Positions 1 to 5,976 of a stretch of DNA of 6,194 nucleotides are shown here, in pieces. The stretch is from the NCBI GenBank assembly GCA_016194835.1, contig JACQAU010000113.1:1-6194 (forward strand), given 5' to 3'. The translations under genes were made by a program, and so were the position numbers. The notes under the pieces are model-generated. The model was not told where the DNA came from. It saw only the letters and a list, made by a program, of their open reading frames with translations, and made no database searches. Within the stretch, counting starts at the first letter, position 1. Each line of letters opens with the position of its first letter. Source of the DNA: Deltaproteobacteria bacterium. GTDB lineage: Bacteria > Bdellovibrionota > UBA1018.

Positions 1-221
1 ATAATACTTGCACTCCAGGACGGACCAAATAAATATCCCCTGCACATATATCCACTACTTGAGGACTGGCCATGGTCATTGCAAGAAACGGAAATTTCGC
101 CATAAATTGGTGTAACAAAAAATTCATTACCCTTATCAAATCCAACATATTCAGCAAAAGCAACCTGACTAGATAACAATAAACAACCCAAGATCACAAA
201 AACAATACTGTGATTTTTCAT
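1..221 (-). CDS. Exported hypothetical protein, N-terminal part only (runs off the window)
   Basis: An open frame begins at ATG 221-219 and stays open for 73 codons to base 1, so the C-terminus lies outside the window. A strong purine-rich Shine-Dalgarno (AGGGGGA, about 224-230) precedes the start. The first 23 residues form a classic signal peptide: a basic N-terminus (MKNH), a hydrophobic core (IVFVILGCLLL) and an AFA site followed by Glu24. Cys13 sits in a poor lipobox (ILGC), so cleavage by signal peptidase I is more likely than lipidation. The visible mature part has two cysteines (Cys47, Cys60) flanking a Ser/Gly stretch, which could form a disulfide in the periplasm. I do not recognise the family. 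It lies 25 nt downstream of the small membrane protein on the same strand and is probably co-transcribed with it. Confidence 0.7.
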   Translation of the reverse strand, partial: MKNHSIVFVILGCLLLSSQVAFAEYVGFDKGNEFFVTPIYGEISVSCNDHGQSSSSGYMCRGYLFGPSWSASI

Positions 222-246
222 ATTTCCCCCTATGTTTTTAAAATAC

Positions 247-470
247 CTATTTGCAGCAAGCGCCATCTTGCGGTGTGCAACATTTACACTTATCTTTAAA
301 AAAGTATTGAAGCCCCATTAAAATTAAAATAATAGGCCAAATGATATTTATTGCTTTTGGGCCCAAAACTTCTAAACTCCCCAACAAAAACGTAAAACCC
401 AGCAACGCAATAAATACACCAATCATATTATGACAAAGACAACTGCATTTTTCTTTTTTATATCAGTCAC
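247..470 (-). CDS. Small two-helix membrane protein with cysteine clusters at both ends; start and body in different frames
   Basis: The main frame has ATG 426-424 and TAG 249-247 and encodes 59 aa: two hydrophobic segments (about residues 2-18 and 26-42 of that frame, the second with IIWPIILILMGL) and a tail CKCCTPQDGACCK. The same frame is open upstream of the ATG and reads EKCSCLCHN, matching the cysteine-rich style of the tail. No start codon exists in that stretch and no ribosome site precedes the ATG. A good site (GGGAGG, 484-479) lies 8 nt before GTG 470-468, which opens MTDIKK in another frame. A -1 shift at A-AAA-AAG (459-453) joins the two into a 74-aa protein. The G-rich helix pattern and WP motif resemble LiaI/LiaF-like small membrane domains, a loose resemblance only. 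Both termini should face the same side, so the eight cysteines could bind a metal. Alternatives are a missing A in the tract, or a 15-codon leader peptide coupled to the ATG. Confidence 0.6.
453..459 (-). other. A-AAA-AAG slippery heptamer, candidate -1 frameshift site
   Basis: Read from GTG 470, the codons are GTG ACT GAT ATA AAA AAG, so the heptamer A-AAA-AAG is in the zero frame required for tandem -1 slippage, as in the E. coli dnaX signal. Without a shift, translation ends at TGA 425-423 after 15 codons. With the shift it enters the cysteine-rich membrane-protein frame. I see no strong stimulatory stem-loop downstream. Six A's, a G and five A's also make this an easy place for a one-base deletion or assembly error. 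Confidence 0.45.
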
Positions 471-478
471 GCGTTATT

Positions 479-484
479 CCTCCC
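479..484 (-). promoter_or_regulatory. Shine-Dalgarno for the GTG start at 470
   Basis: GGGAGG on the - strand ends 8 nt before GTG 470-468, an ideal spacing. This site decides the start: the ATG at 426, which opens the main membrane-protein frame, has no comparable site in front of it. Confidence 0.65.
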
Positions 485-488
485 GTTA

Positions 489-517
489 TTGGCAAAATCA
501 TAAACTCACAGTATAAT
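489..517 (+). promoter_or_regulatory. Near-consensus sigma-70 promoter of the sixA-like gene
   Basis: TTGGCA (489-494) and TATAAT (512-517) are separated by exactly 17 nt, matching eleven of twelve consensus bases. The start of transcription is expected at about 523-525, which is the start codon itself (ATG 523-525). No Shine-Dalgarno is present between the -10 box and the ATG, consistent with a leaderless messenger. Confidence 0.7.
497..502 (-). promoter_or_regulatory. Candidate -10 box for the left-edge operon
   Basis: TATGAT on the - strand matches five of six bases of the sigma-70 -10 consensus. It would put transcription start near 490, just ahead of the ribosome site at 484. No convincing -35 is visible. 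It lies inside the spacer of the opposing promoter, so the two divergent promoters would compete for polymerase. TATACT (515-510) is an alternative. Confidence 0.3.
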
Positions 518-522
518 ATCTT

Positions 523-1026
523 ATGGAATCTATTTTATTTCCACAAAAAGTTTTAATATTAGTGCGTCATGCCCATCGCGATACCTCTTTAGGCAGAGAA
601 AAAGACAATGGATTGAGTAAAAAAGGGGGAAAACAAGCTAAGCTTTTACAAAAATATCTAAAAGAAATTAATTTTTATGATAATAAACCAGTTTTAATTT
701 CAAGTCCCTCAAAACGCTGCGTCGAAACTTTGGAACCCTTAGCAAGGTCTTTGAAAACGAAAATTCAGCCAAACCTGTACTTATCAGAAGGCGGTAATTT
801 AGAAGAAAAAGCAAACTTATTTATACAATGGTGGTTAGAGCACGCCATGCCTTTTACCATTCTCTGCTCACACGGTGATTGGATACCAGTGTTTTTAAAA
901 ATCACAACTGGCGCAACAATTGAGTTAGAGAAAGCCGGAATAGTCGAGCTACACCTTATAGGAAGGTCTGTACAGCTAGTGTGGGTTTTGCAAAAACTCA
1001 TGCTCATAGGGCATCGCATTATTTAA
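523..1026 (+). CDS. sixA: SixA-type phosphohistidine phosphatase (histidine phosphatase family)
   Basis: A 167-aa cytoplasmic protein of the branch 1 histidine phosphatase superfamily, the usual SixA size. The N-terminal strand leads into the signature LVRHAH (residues 13-18): Arg15 binds phosphate and His16 is the residue phosphorylated during catalysis. The SSPSKRCVET block (60-69) supplies the second phosphate-binding Arg65, and SHGD (116-119) supplies the late catalytic His117. KAGIVELHL followed by a WVLQ-like C-terminal strand is also typical of SixA. Known family members dephosphorylate phosphohistidine on phosphotransfer proteins, for example NPr or ArcB in E. coli; the target here is unknown. 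The start is fixed by the promoter, which places +1 at this ATG, and the next in-frame start candidate would fall inside the catalytic motif. The gene ends 9 nt before a large inverted repeat. The symbol is given at family level; a short phosphoglycerate-mutase-like phosphatase is the alternative. Confidence 0.85.
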   Translation: MESILFPQKVLILVRHAHRDTSLGREKDNGLSKKGGKQAKLLQKYLKEINFYDNKPVLISSPSKRCVETLEPLARSLKTKIQPNLYLSEGGNLEEKANLFIQWWLEHAMPFTILCSHGDWIPVFLKITTGATIELEKAGIVELHLIGRSVQLVWVLQKLMLIGHRII

Positions 1027-1035
1027 TATATTAAT

Positions 1036-1170
1036 TAGTTATTTTTAAAATAATCTTACCTGTGAGACGCGGCATCGTGCCTCTGGGACCCTTTGTCGCC
1101 CCATCCATGGGGCTCCGGACATCCTGTCCTTCCCAAAGTCTCACAGGTAAGATTATTTTAAAAATAACTA
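1036..1170. repeat. 135-bp inverted-repeat structure: perfect 33-bp arms with a folded 69-nt head
   Basis: Bases 1036-1068 and 1138-1170 are perfect reverse complements over 33 bp; the outer two thirds are AT-rich and the inner third reads CCTGTGAGAC. The 69-nt head (1069-1137) is clearly richer in G+C than the flanks and contains further small hairpins: GGCA-TCG-TGCC (1071-1081), GCCCCAT-CC-ATGGGGC (1098-1113) and GGACA-TCC-TGTCC (1117-1129). No reading frame of note crosses it, and I see no target-site duplication. It could be a non-autonomous mobile element of MITE type, a structured RNA, or a transcription and processing barrier between sixA and ppk2. It lacks the terminal T-run of an intrinsic terminator. 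Confidence 0.85.
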
Positions 1171-1234
1171 GAAATTTATTAGATTAGTCTACAGCCAATA
1201 AGCATGAGGTTATATATGGCGCGTTACGGTGTGT

Positions 1235-1243
1235 TGCTACAAT
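1235..1243 (+). promoter_or_regulatory. Candidate extended -10 promoter of ppk2
   Basis: TGC followed by TACAAT (1238-1243) fits an extended -10 element; the -35 region near 1215-1220 is poor, as is common with extended -10 promoters. Transcription would start near 1250 and leave a leader of about 44 nt with the ribosome site AGGAG at 1279-1283. The rest of 1171-1260 shows no other recognisable element. Confidence 0.4.
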
Positions 1244-1293
1244 TTTAGAAAGTTCTCGCTTTGTCGATAAGTCTTAAAAGGAGATCTGTTGCC

Positions 1294-2262
1294 ATGGGGA
1301 AAGATAAGGATAATAACAAAACAGACAGTAACGTTACGGAACTTAAACCAAATAAGAATATTAACTTAGATACTGTAGCCAAAGATGAACTAAATTTTTA
1401 TCAACTCCCGCAGCCCCCAAAAATGAAAAACAAGGAATATGAGCATTTAAAAGAAGATATTCAGGTAGAGCTCCTAAAAATGCAAAAATGGGTCAAAGAC
1501 ACTGGACAAAAAATAGTTCTCCTCTTTGAAGGTCGTGACGCTGCAGGAAAAGGAGGAACCATTAAGCGCTTCATGGAGCACTTAAATCCCAGAGGTGCAA
1601 AAGTTGTCGCTTTAGAAAAACCCTCAGACCGGGAGCGGGGACAGTGGTATTTTCAGAGATATGTAAATCACCTTCCTTCAGCCGGTGAGATCGTTTTGCT
1701 TGATCGATCTTGGTATAACCGAGCAGGTGTTGAAATTGTTATGGGTTTTTGCACACCAGAAGAACATCGAGAGTTTTTAAGACAGTGCCCAGTTTTTGAG
1801 AGAATGCTTGTTAATAGTAATATTAGGCTATTTAAATTTTGGTTTTCAGTTTCAAGAGAAACTCAAAAAAATCGTTTTCAAGCCCGTCAAACAGATCCAC
1901 TCAAGCAATGGAAGTTAAGCCCAGTTGATACCGCATCTATAGACAAATGGCATGCTTATACAAAAGCAAAAGAAGAAATGTTTTTTCATACAGATACCGC
2001 AGATGCTCCGTGGACAGTCATTAAATCAGACGACAAAAAGCGCGCCAGAATTAATTGCATTCGATACGTGCTTCATAATTTACCCTATCCAGACAAGGCC
2101 AAAAATACTAAGTTAGAACCAGATCCGCTCATTGTGGGACGTTCTAACTTTCATGACAAAAGCGCTATGACTTTCGGCAGACCAGGCGAGGAAAAAATCA
2201 ATATAAAAGAACTGCTAAAAGTCAGAGAAAGTGGATATGAGAAACTAAAAAAAGCAGCTTAG
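1294..2262 (+). CDS. ppk2: Polyphosphate kinase 2, class I-like
   Basis: A 322-aa cytoplasmic enzyme of the PPK2 family, which transfers phosphate between polyphosphate and nucleoside diphosphates (one-domain class I members favour making ATP or GTP from polyphosphate). The P-loop FEGRDAAGKGG (about residues 78-88) is Walker A. ERGQWYFQRY (114-123) and the LLDRSWYNRAGVE block (135-147, Asp137 as Walker B) follow. The Arg-rich lid RETQKNRFQARQTDPLKQWK (188-207) and the KWHAYTKAKEEMF segment (218-230) complete the fold, and the C-terminal HNLPYP is typical. The first 35 residues are polar and probably disordered. I chose ATG 1294 because AGGAG lies 10 nt upstream; an in-frame TTG at 1261 would add 11 residues that overlap this ribosome site. 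It has its own likely promoter, so the link to sixA is positional only. Nucleotide preference cannot be read from the sequence. Confidence 0.93.
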   Translation: MGKDKDNNKTDSNVTELKPNKNINLDTVAKDELNFYQLPQPPKMKNKEYEHLKEDIQVELLKMQKWVKDTGQKIVLLFEGRDAAGKGGTIKRFMEHLNPRGAKVVALEKPSDRERGQWYFQRYVNHLPSAGEIVLLDRSWYNRAGVEIVMGFCTPEEHREFLRQCPVFERMLVNSNIRLFKFWFSVSRETQKNRFQARQTDPLKQWKLSPVDTASIDKWHAYTKAKEEMFFHTDTADAPWTVIKSDDKKRARINCIRYVLHNLPYPDKAKNTKLEPDPLIVGRSNFHDKSAMTFGRPGEEKINIKELLKVRESGYEKLKKAA

Positions 2263-2394
2263 TCAGAGATTTCGTATACCACACCATAAAAGTACATCTT
2301 TATAAATAACAGTAATAAATTTTGGTATTGCTTCGCGCCAAATGTATTGATACTACGCGTCTTAAGGAAACCTTAACACAGGAGGACGGTAAAT
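2263..2394. other. Intergenic region before the transglutaminase gene, no clear promoter or terminator
   Basis: No intrinsic terminator follows ppk2. The stretch contains an AT-rich segment near 2299-2320, a short inverted pair TTTGG/CCAAA (2321-2325 and 2338-2342) and GTAT-TG-ATAC (2344-2353). None gives a convincing -35/-10 pair, so the transglutaminase operon may use an activator or another sigma factor. This is inference from a weak match only. Confidence 0.4.
2362..2376 (+). promoter_or_regulatory. Small hairpin just upstream of the transglutaminase ribosome site
   Basis: TTAAGG-AAA-CCTTAA is a perfect 6-bp stem with a 3-nt loop. It ends 4 nt before the Shine-Dalgarno GGAGG (2381-2385), which itself is 9 nt before ATG 2395. 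It could stabilise the 5' end of the messenger, hold the ribosome site open, or be a dyad operator. Confidence 0.4.
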
Positions 2395-4101
2395 ATGAAA
2401 AAATTATTATTATTGGTTTTGAGTGGCAGCTTTTTGTGTGCTTGCTTGGCTATTGCTGATGACCAAGCACAAGAAAAGCGAAATCAAGAAGTCACACAGT
2501 ATTGGCAAAAATTTCAATCTAGTACAAAAGAGGTCATGGACCAACAACTGCAAAGTTGGCTGAGCCCCACTAAAGATTCGAAAATTAGTGCAGATCAAGT
2601 AGTACAATCTAAGTTTTTACAGCTAAACAAAGAAACTCAAAAACTAGAACGACTATATGACCTTGGACTAAAGAAAACAAAAGAAAGAGAAAAAAAGTTT
2701 CCAGACATAAAAGTGGGCGAGCAAACAAAAGCAGTTGAAGACGAAAAAAACAAGGCAGAAAGCATAGTAGATAACTTAAAAGCCGTAGGTAAAGATGGAT
2801 ATGTAGATACACTAGTAGAAATGGCCGAAAGCCATCTGACACAAGCAAGTTTAGATGATTTTGCAGACACAAAAGGAGTTAATATTCCGTGGTCAGATGA
2901 TTACTGGGCAATATATCGAGGTATTTTAGGAGCCAGGTATGCTTCGCCTGATTTCTCACAAAGGTTTAAAACATGGACATTTTATAGAGATAATGTCGAA
3001 AATTATTCAGCCTTTTCGATTTTGAATGGTGGCAAACCTGGAACAGGCATTACTGAACTGTCGACTGATCAGCTTTCTCCATCTGAAAAATACGACCTTA
3101 TTACTAACACTATCACAGAACATTCTAATGCTGGTGCGCTCACTAAACAAATGTGGCTAGAAACAGCTGGTTCAGTTGGTGACAATGGGCAAGTCGAAAC
3201 ATGGATGGGTATTTGTCACGGTTGGTCTCCAGCGGCATATATGGTTGCGCGACCTTTAAAGGCTGTTGATGTAGAGGTCGGACACGGTAAAACACTAACG
3301 TTCTTTCCAGCGGACATCAAAGCATTAGCGTCGTTATTGTATGCCAGATCAGATTTTCCAACTAAATTTGTGGGTCGTCGTTGCAATCTTAAAGATTCAG
3401 ACTTACAAAAATTTAAAGACGCTAACGGCAGAATTAGAGGACATAACGAATGCTTTGATATTTATCCAAGTACGTGGCATAAGACTGTCGTTAATCAAAT
3501 AGCCCTAGCAAAAAGAAGTTTTGTTATGGATGCAACATTTGATTATGAGGTTTGGAATCAGCCGGTAGTTGCTTATTCTTATTCTTATTTCAATCCAATG
3601 ACAGGAGATAGTTTCGCAGCAAATAACAAAGATGCTCTCAAAGAAGGAAAAGCAAAAGTTTCTTATAAAACTTTTATGAGCAAAGATAAATTCAAAGACG
3701 CTCGTTTAGAAGATACACGCTCCAAAGCAATTGACTCTGTGGTAGGTGTTGCTATGGATGTAACTTATGTTGTCGAGGTACAACCTACGCATCAAACAGA
3801 AGACAGTGTTTCTTTTGATGGGAGACGAACTGTGCGTTACGTTTATGACCTAGAACTCGACGCCAAAGGCAAAATCATTGGTGGTGAGTGGTACACCAAT
3901 ACACATCCTGATTTCTTATGGACTCCAGAGTTAGGTACAGAAATTCGTACCGCCGAAGGAAATCTAACATGGGATGGACATTCGCCTTTAAATGCAACAT
4001 GGACGACAAAGGCGACTGCTGAAGCCCGTTTTTCAAACAATGCCAGACCTCTATTTAATATAGTAGATGCACTCGTTAAGCGTTCTCGTGGTGAACTCTA
4101 A
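2395..4101 (+). CDS. Exported transglutaminase of the elicitor (GP42-like) family
   Basis: A 568-aa exported protein. Known GP42-type transglutaminases form isopeptide cross-links between Gln and Lys side chains, use a Cys-His-Asp triad and are Ca-dependent. The signal peptide covers about residues 1-21 (AIA before Asp22); Cys17 in LCAC is a weak alternative lipobox. Residues 22-155 are charged and helical, probably coiled-coil, and may act as a propeptide or spacer. The catalytic part includes WLETAGSVGDNG (254-265), ETWMGICHGWSPA (268-280) with the presumed nucleophile Cys274, FPADIKAL (304-311), GRRCN (327-331), WHKTVVNQ (361-368) with His362, and FVMDATFDYEVWNQPV (376-391) with Asp379 as the likely third residue. 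A C-terminal region to 568 (RRTVRYVYDLE, then GGEWYTNTHPDFLW) looks beta-rich. GGAGG lies 9 nt before the ATG. The stop overlaps the next gene, a protease, suggesting joint production. The family call is from motif recall. Confidence 0.82.
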   Translation: MKKLLLLVLSGSFLCACLAIADDQAQEKRNQEVTQYWQKFQSSTKEVMDQQLQSWLSPTKDSKISADQVVQSKFLQLNKETQKLERLYDLGLKKTKEREKKFPDIKVGEQTKAVEDEKNKAESIVDNLKAVGKDGYVDTLVEMAESHLTQASLDDFADTKGVNIPWSDDYWAIYRGILGARYASPDFSQRFKTWTFYRDNVENYSAFSILNGGKPGTGITELSTDQLSPSEKYDLITNTITEHSNAGALTKQMWLETAGSVGDNGQVETWMGICHGWSPAAYMVARPLKAVDVEVGHGKTLTFFPADIKALASLLYARSDFPTKFVGRRCNLKDSDLQKFKDANGRIRGHNECFDIYPSTWHKTVVNQIALAKRSFVMDATFDYEVWNQPVVAYSYSYFNPMTGDSFAANNKDALKEGKAKVSYKTFMSKDKFKDARLEDTRSKAIDSVVGVAMDVTYVVEVQPTHQTEDSVSFDGRRTVRYVYDLELDAKGKIIGGEWYTNTHPDFLWTPELGTEIRTAEGNLTWDGHSPLNATWTTKATAEARFSNNARPLFNIVDALVKRSRGEL

Positions 4102-5830
4102 AAAATTCACCACCAAATCAGTTTTTTGCCTAGCACTTTGGCTTTGGGTTAGCTCTCAAAGCTTGAGTGCTGGGCTTGCTGACTGCCCTCCGCAGCCATG
4201 TCATGAAGCATGGCAAAAAGATCCAGAGACTTTAAGAGATCAGTGTCACAAAGAGTGGACCGTGCTTGTGTATATGGCAGCTGATAATAATCTCACGCCA
4301 TATGCTTATTTAGATCTTTACGAAATGGAAGTGGGCATAAAAAAGACATTAAGATCTTTGCACTTAGGCTCAACAGATCTAAGTGATATTCTTGTTCACT
4401 TGGATACTGCAGGAAATGAAGGAATCCGAAGACTTCACGTAATGCAAAACCCAAATCCACCATTAGGAATGGATCTCAAAATAGAAACTTTTAGAAACTG
4501 GGATAATAGTAAAATTTTTTCTCCACAAATTGGGACCACTGTATCCGAAGAAAATCAAACAGAAGCACAGAAACTCGAAGACTTTCTTACTTGGGCTACC
4601 AGTTCTTATCCATCGAGGCATTATATGCTTATTGTGTGGGGACACGGTCAGGGCTGGGCACCCGCTAAAAACACCGAACCCGTACTGGAAGGACGGTTTT
4701 TGGACCCCAATTCTCACGAAACCAAAGAAAAACTATTTAAAAAACTAATTCCAAATACTAATTCTATTTTAAAATTAACAAATAAAATCAAAAAAATAGC
4801 ACAACTCAAAAAAACTTTTTCAGAGATTAAAAATATTATTTACAATTCCGAACTTGCTCAAAACATTGCACACTTAAGCCCTTTTAAAGAGAAAAGAGAC
4901 AAATTTGAACGTCTAGGTGGCTTGGCTTTCAATTATACACAGAAAACGTTTTTAGATATTCCATCTTTGAGAAACGTGTTGTCCAAAATATTTTCTAAAG
5001 ATAAGCCATTAGACATTTACGCTTCTGATGCGTGTCTTATGCAAATGATTGAGGTTGCTACAGAAATTTCAGATCTCGTGCGATACACCATTGGTTCTGC
5101 AGAAGTACAAAGTTATGTGGGATTGCCGTATAGCCAGGTGTTTGATTGGTTCAATAGAGCATTAAACTTAAAAATAAAACTACAACAAAAAGATAGACTA
5201 AACTTAATACCTTTTTCTTCTTGGGATTATGAACCATATGTTTTTTCAATTAAAATTCCCGAACTAATGCAAAAATCTCTTGATGACGGAGGCTCTCAAA
5301 AAGATTTTTCAACTGAGGGTGGCGATTATCTCACGATGAGCGCTATTAGCAACGATAGTTTAAGACAAAGTTTATTGCCAAATTTAGATCAATTAGGCGA
5401 TGCGCTTTTTGAGTATTTGCAAGAAGATCCAGCACGAAAAAGAGATCTAAAGTTTGTCATGCAACAAACCCCACGATTTCAAAACATCTCGCAGGAATTT
5501 AATGCATTTCTGACATTATTAGAACTGATTTTACAATCAGAAATCGAAGTAACCGAAACAGAAACAATAGCGGTTCATAAGTTAAAACTTTTAATTCCAG
5601 GTGTAAAAAACATTCTCGCAAATCAAACAGTGATCAAAACAGTCTTAGGCACAAAATATGTTGATTCTCAAAAAGATTTATTTTTATTGGGATTTAAGGC
5701 CTTTTCGGTTTGGCTGCCTGTATCTCAAGCTGAGTTTAAGGAGCGATTTGAAAAATTCAAAACATCTCGATTTTATTCGGTCGAAGTCCCGTCCTGGCCA
5801 AAATGGCTCGAAGAAGTGTATAGGGAGTAA
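4067..5830 (+). CDS. Exported clostripain-family cysteine protease (peptidase C11)
   Basis: A 587-aa reading frame of the C11 family, CD-clan cysteine proteases that cut after Arg or Lys. The caspase-like core begins with EWTVLVYMAADNNL (63-76). The catalytic pair is His193 in LIVWGHGQGW and Cys323 in YASDACLMQMIE. GLAFNYTQKTFLDIPSLR (285-302), YTIGSAEVQSYVGLPY (340-355) and the C-terminal FSVWLPVS (546-553) are further family blocks. Residues 214-283 form a Lys-rich helical insert between His and Cys, where family members are often cut on activation. The signal peptide core is VFCLALWLWVSSQSLSA, with likely cleavage after Ala35 (ATG numbering). No start has a ribosome site. ATG 4067 gives an unusually long, hydrophobic N-region, whereas GTG 4088 or GTG 4091 gives a normal one (VNSKKFTTK), so those may be the true starts. 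It overlaps the transglutaminase stop and is probably translated by coupling. The coordinates use the ATG. Confidence 0.88.
   Translation: MHSLSVLVVNSKKFTTKSVFCLALWLWVSSQSLSAGLADCPPQPCHEAWQKDPETLRDQCHKEWTVLVYMAADNNLTPYAYLDLYEMEVGIKKTLRSLHLGSTDLSDILVHLDTAGNEGIRRLHVMQNPNPPLGMDLKIETFRNWDNSKIFSPQIGTTVSEENQTEAQKLEDFLTWATSSYPSRHYMLIVWGHGQGWAPAKNTEPVLEGRFLDPNSHETKEKLFKKLIPNTNSILKLTNKIKKIAQLKKTFSEIKNIIYNSELAQNIAHLSPFKEKRDKFERLGGLAFNYTQKTFLDIPSLRNVLSKIFSKDKPLDIYASDACLMQMIEVATEISDLVRYTIGSAEVQSYVGLPYSQVFDWFNRALNLKIKLQQKDRLNLIPFSSWDYEPYVFSIKIPELMQKSLDDGGSQKDFSTEGGDYLTMSAISNDSLRQSLLPNLDQLGDALFEYLQEDPARKRDLKFVMQQTPRFQNISQEFNAFLTLLELILQSEIEVTETETIAVHKLKLLIPGVKNILANQTVIKTVLGTKYVDSQKDLFLLGFKAFSVWLPVSQAEFKERFEKFKTSRFYSVEVPSWPKWLEEVYRE
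4088..4113 (+). promoter_or_regulatory. Hairpin spanning the transglutaminase stop and the protease start
   Basis: GTGGTGAA (4088-4095) and TTCACCAC (4106-4113) form a perfect 8-bp stem with a 10-nt loop. The loop and its left edge include the stop TAA (4099-4101), and the left arm is the two consecutive in-frame GTG codons of the protease frame. A ribosome finishing the upstream gene would open the stem and expose the starts. The pairing is directly visible; the coupling role is inference. Confidence 0.5.
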
Positions 5831-5875
5831 GCTCGTTTCAAATCTCCTTTATTTTGACGGAGGGAGAGAGATTTG
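5831..5875. repeat. 45-bp direct repeat, distal copy, with an 18-nt tRNA-Ser tail fragment
   Basis: This is identical over 45 bp to 5977-6021. Bases 5858-5875 repeat the last 18 nt of tRNA-Ser (part of the T-loop, the 3' T-stem, the 3' acceptor strand and the discriminator base); 5831-5857 repeat the 27 nt beyond the tRNA. It begins at the first base after the protease stop codon. The two copies are 146 bp apart. Confidence 0.9.
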
Positions 5876-5976
5876 GCTACTACACTCAGTCGCCTCCGGC
5901 TCCTTCGTTGCGTAGCCTCACCTCGCAAGCCTTTCGCTCGCTTCAGGCTCGCTCAGCTTCCACAGGAAGCCGGCTT
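5876..5976. other. 101-nt structured, G+C-rich spacer between the two tRNA-tail repeats
   Basis: It is noticeably richer in G+C than the neighbouring genes. It holds a perfect hairpin GCTTCC-ACA-GGAAGC (5956-5970), a pairing GGCTAC/GTAGCC (5875-5880 with 5912-5917), and an imperfect tandem repeat GCTCGCTTCAG/GCTCGCTCAG (5936-5946, 5947-5956). No gene start or convincing reading frame is present. On the - strand it lies downstream of the tRNA and would be part of its primary transcript if that transcript reads on. It may be an RNA of the rtT type or a small repeat element. Confidence 0.55.

Noticed and set aside
765..1019. Open frame on the - strand inside the sixA-like gene
   Set aside because: It lies wholly opposite a gene with clear catalytic motifs, has no ribosome site and resembles no protein family.
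1036..1170. Intrinsic terminator for the sixA-like gene
   Set aside because: The long stem is not followed by a T-run and the head is 69 nt long, so it does not have terminator form, although it could still slow polymerase.
1021..1186. Target-site duplication flanking the inverted repeat
   Set aside because: The AT-rich flanks share only chance short matches, with no clean direct repeat next to the arms.
1261..1293. TTG start giving PPK2 11 extra residues
   Set aside because: The extension overlaps the AGGAG ribosome site (1279-1283), which is well placed for ATG 1294, and the added residues are not part of the known PPK2 fold.
2395..2460. Transglutaminase as a lipoprotein at Cys17
   Set aside because: LCAC is a poor lipobox because of Cys at -2, and a normal signal peptidase I site (AIA before Asp22) follows; kept only as an alternative.
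5658..5915. Open frame overlapping the protease 3' end and the repeat region
   Set aside because: It is out of frame with a well-supported protease and has no ribosome site or recognisable domain.
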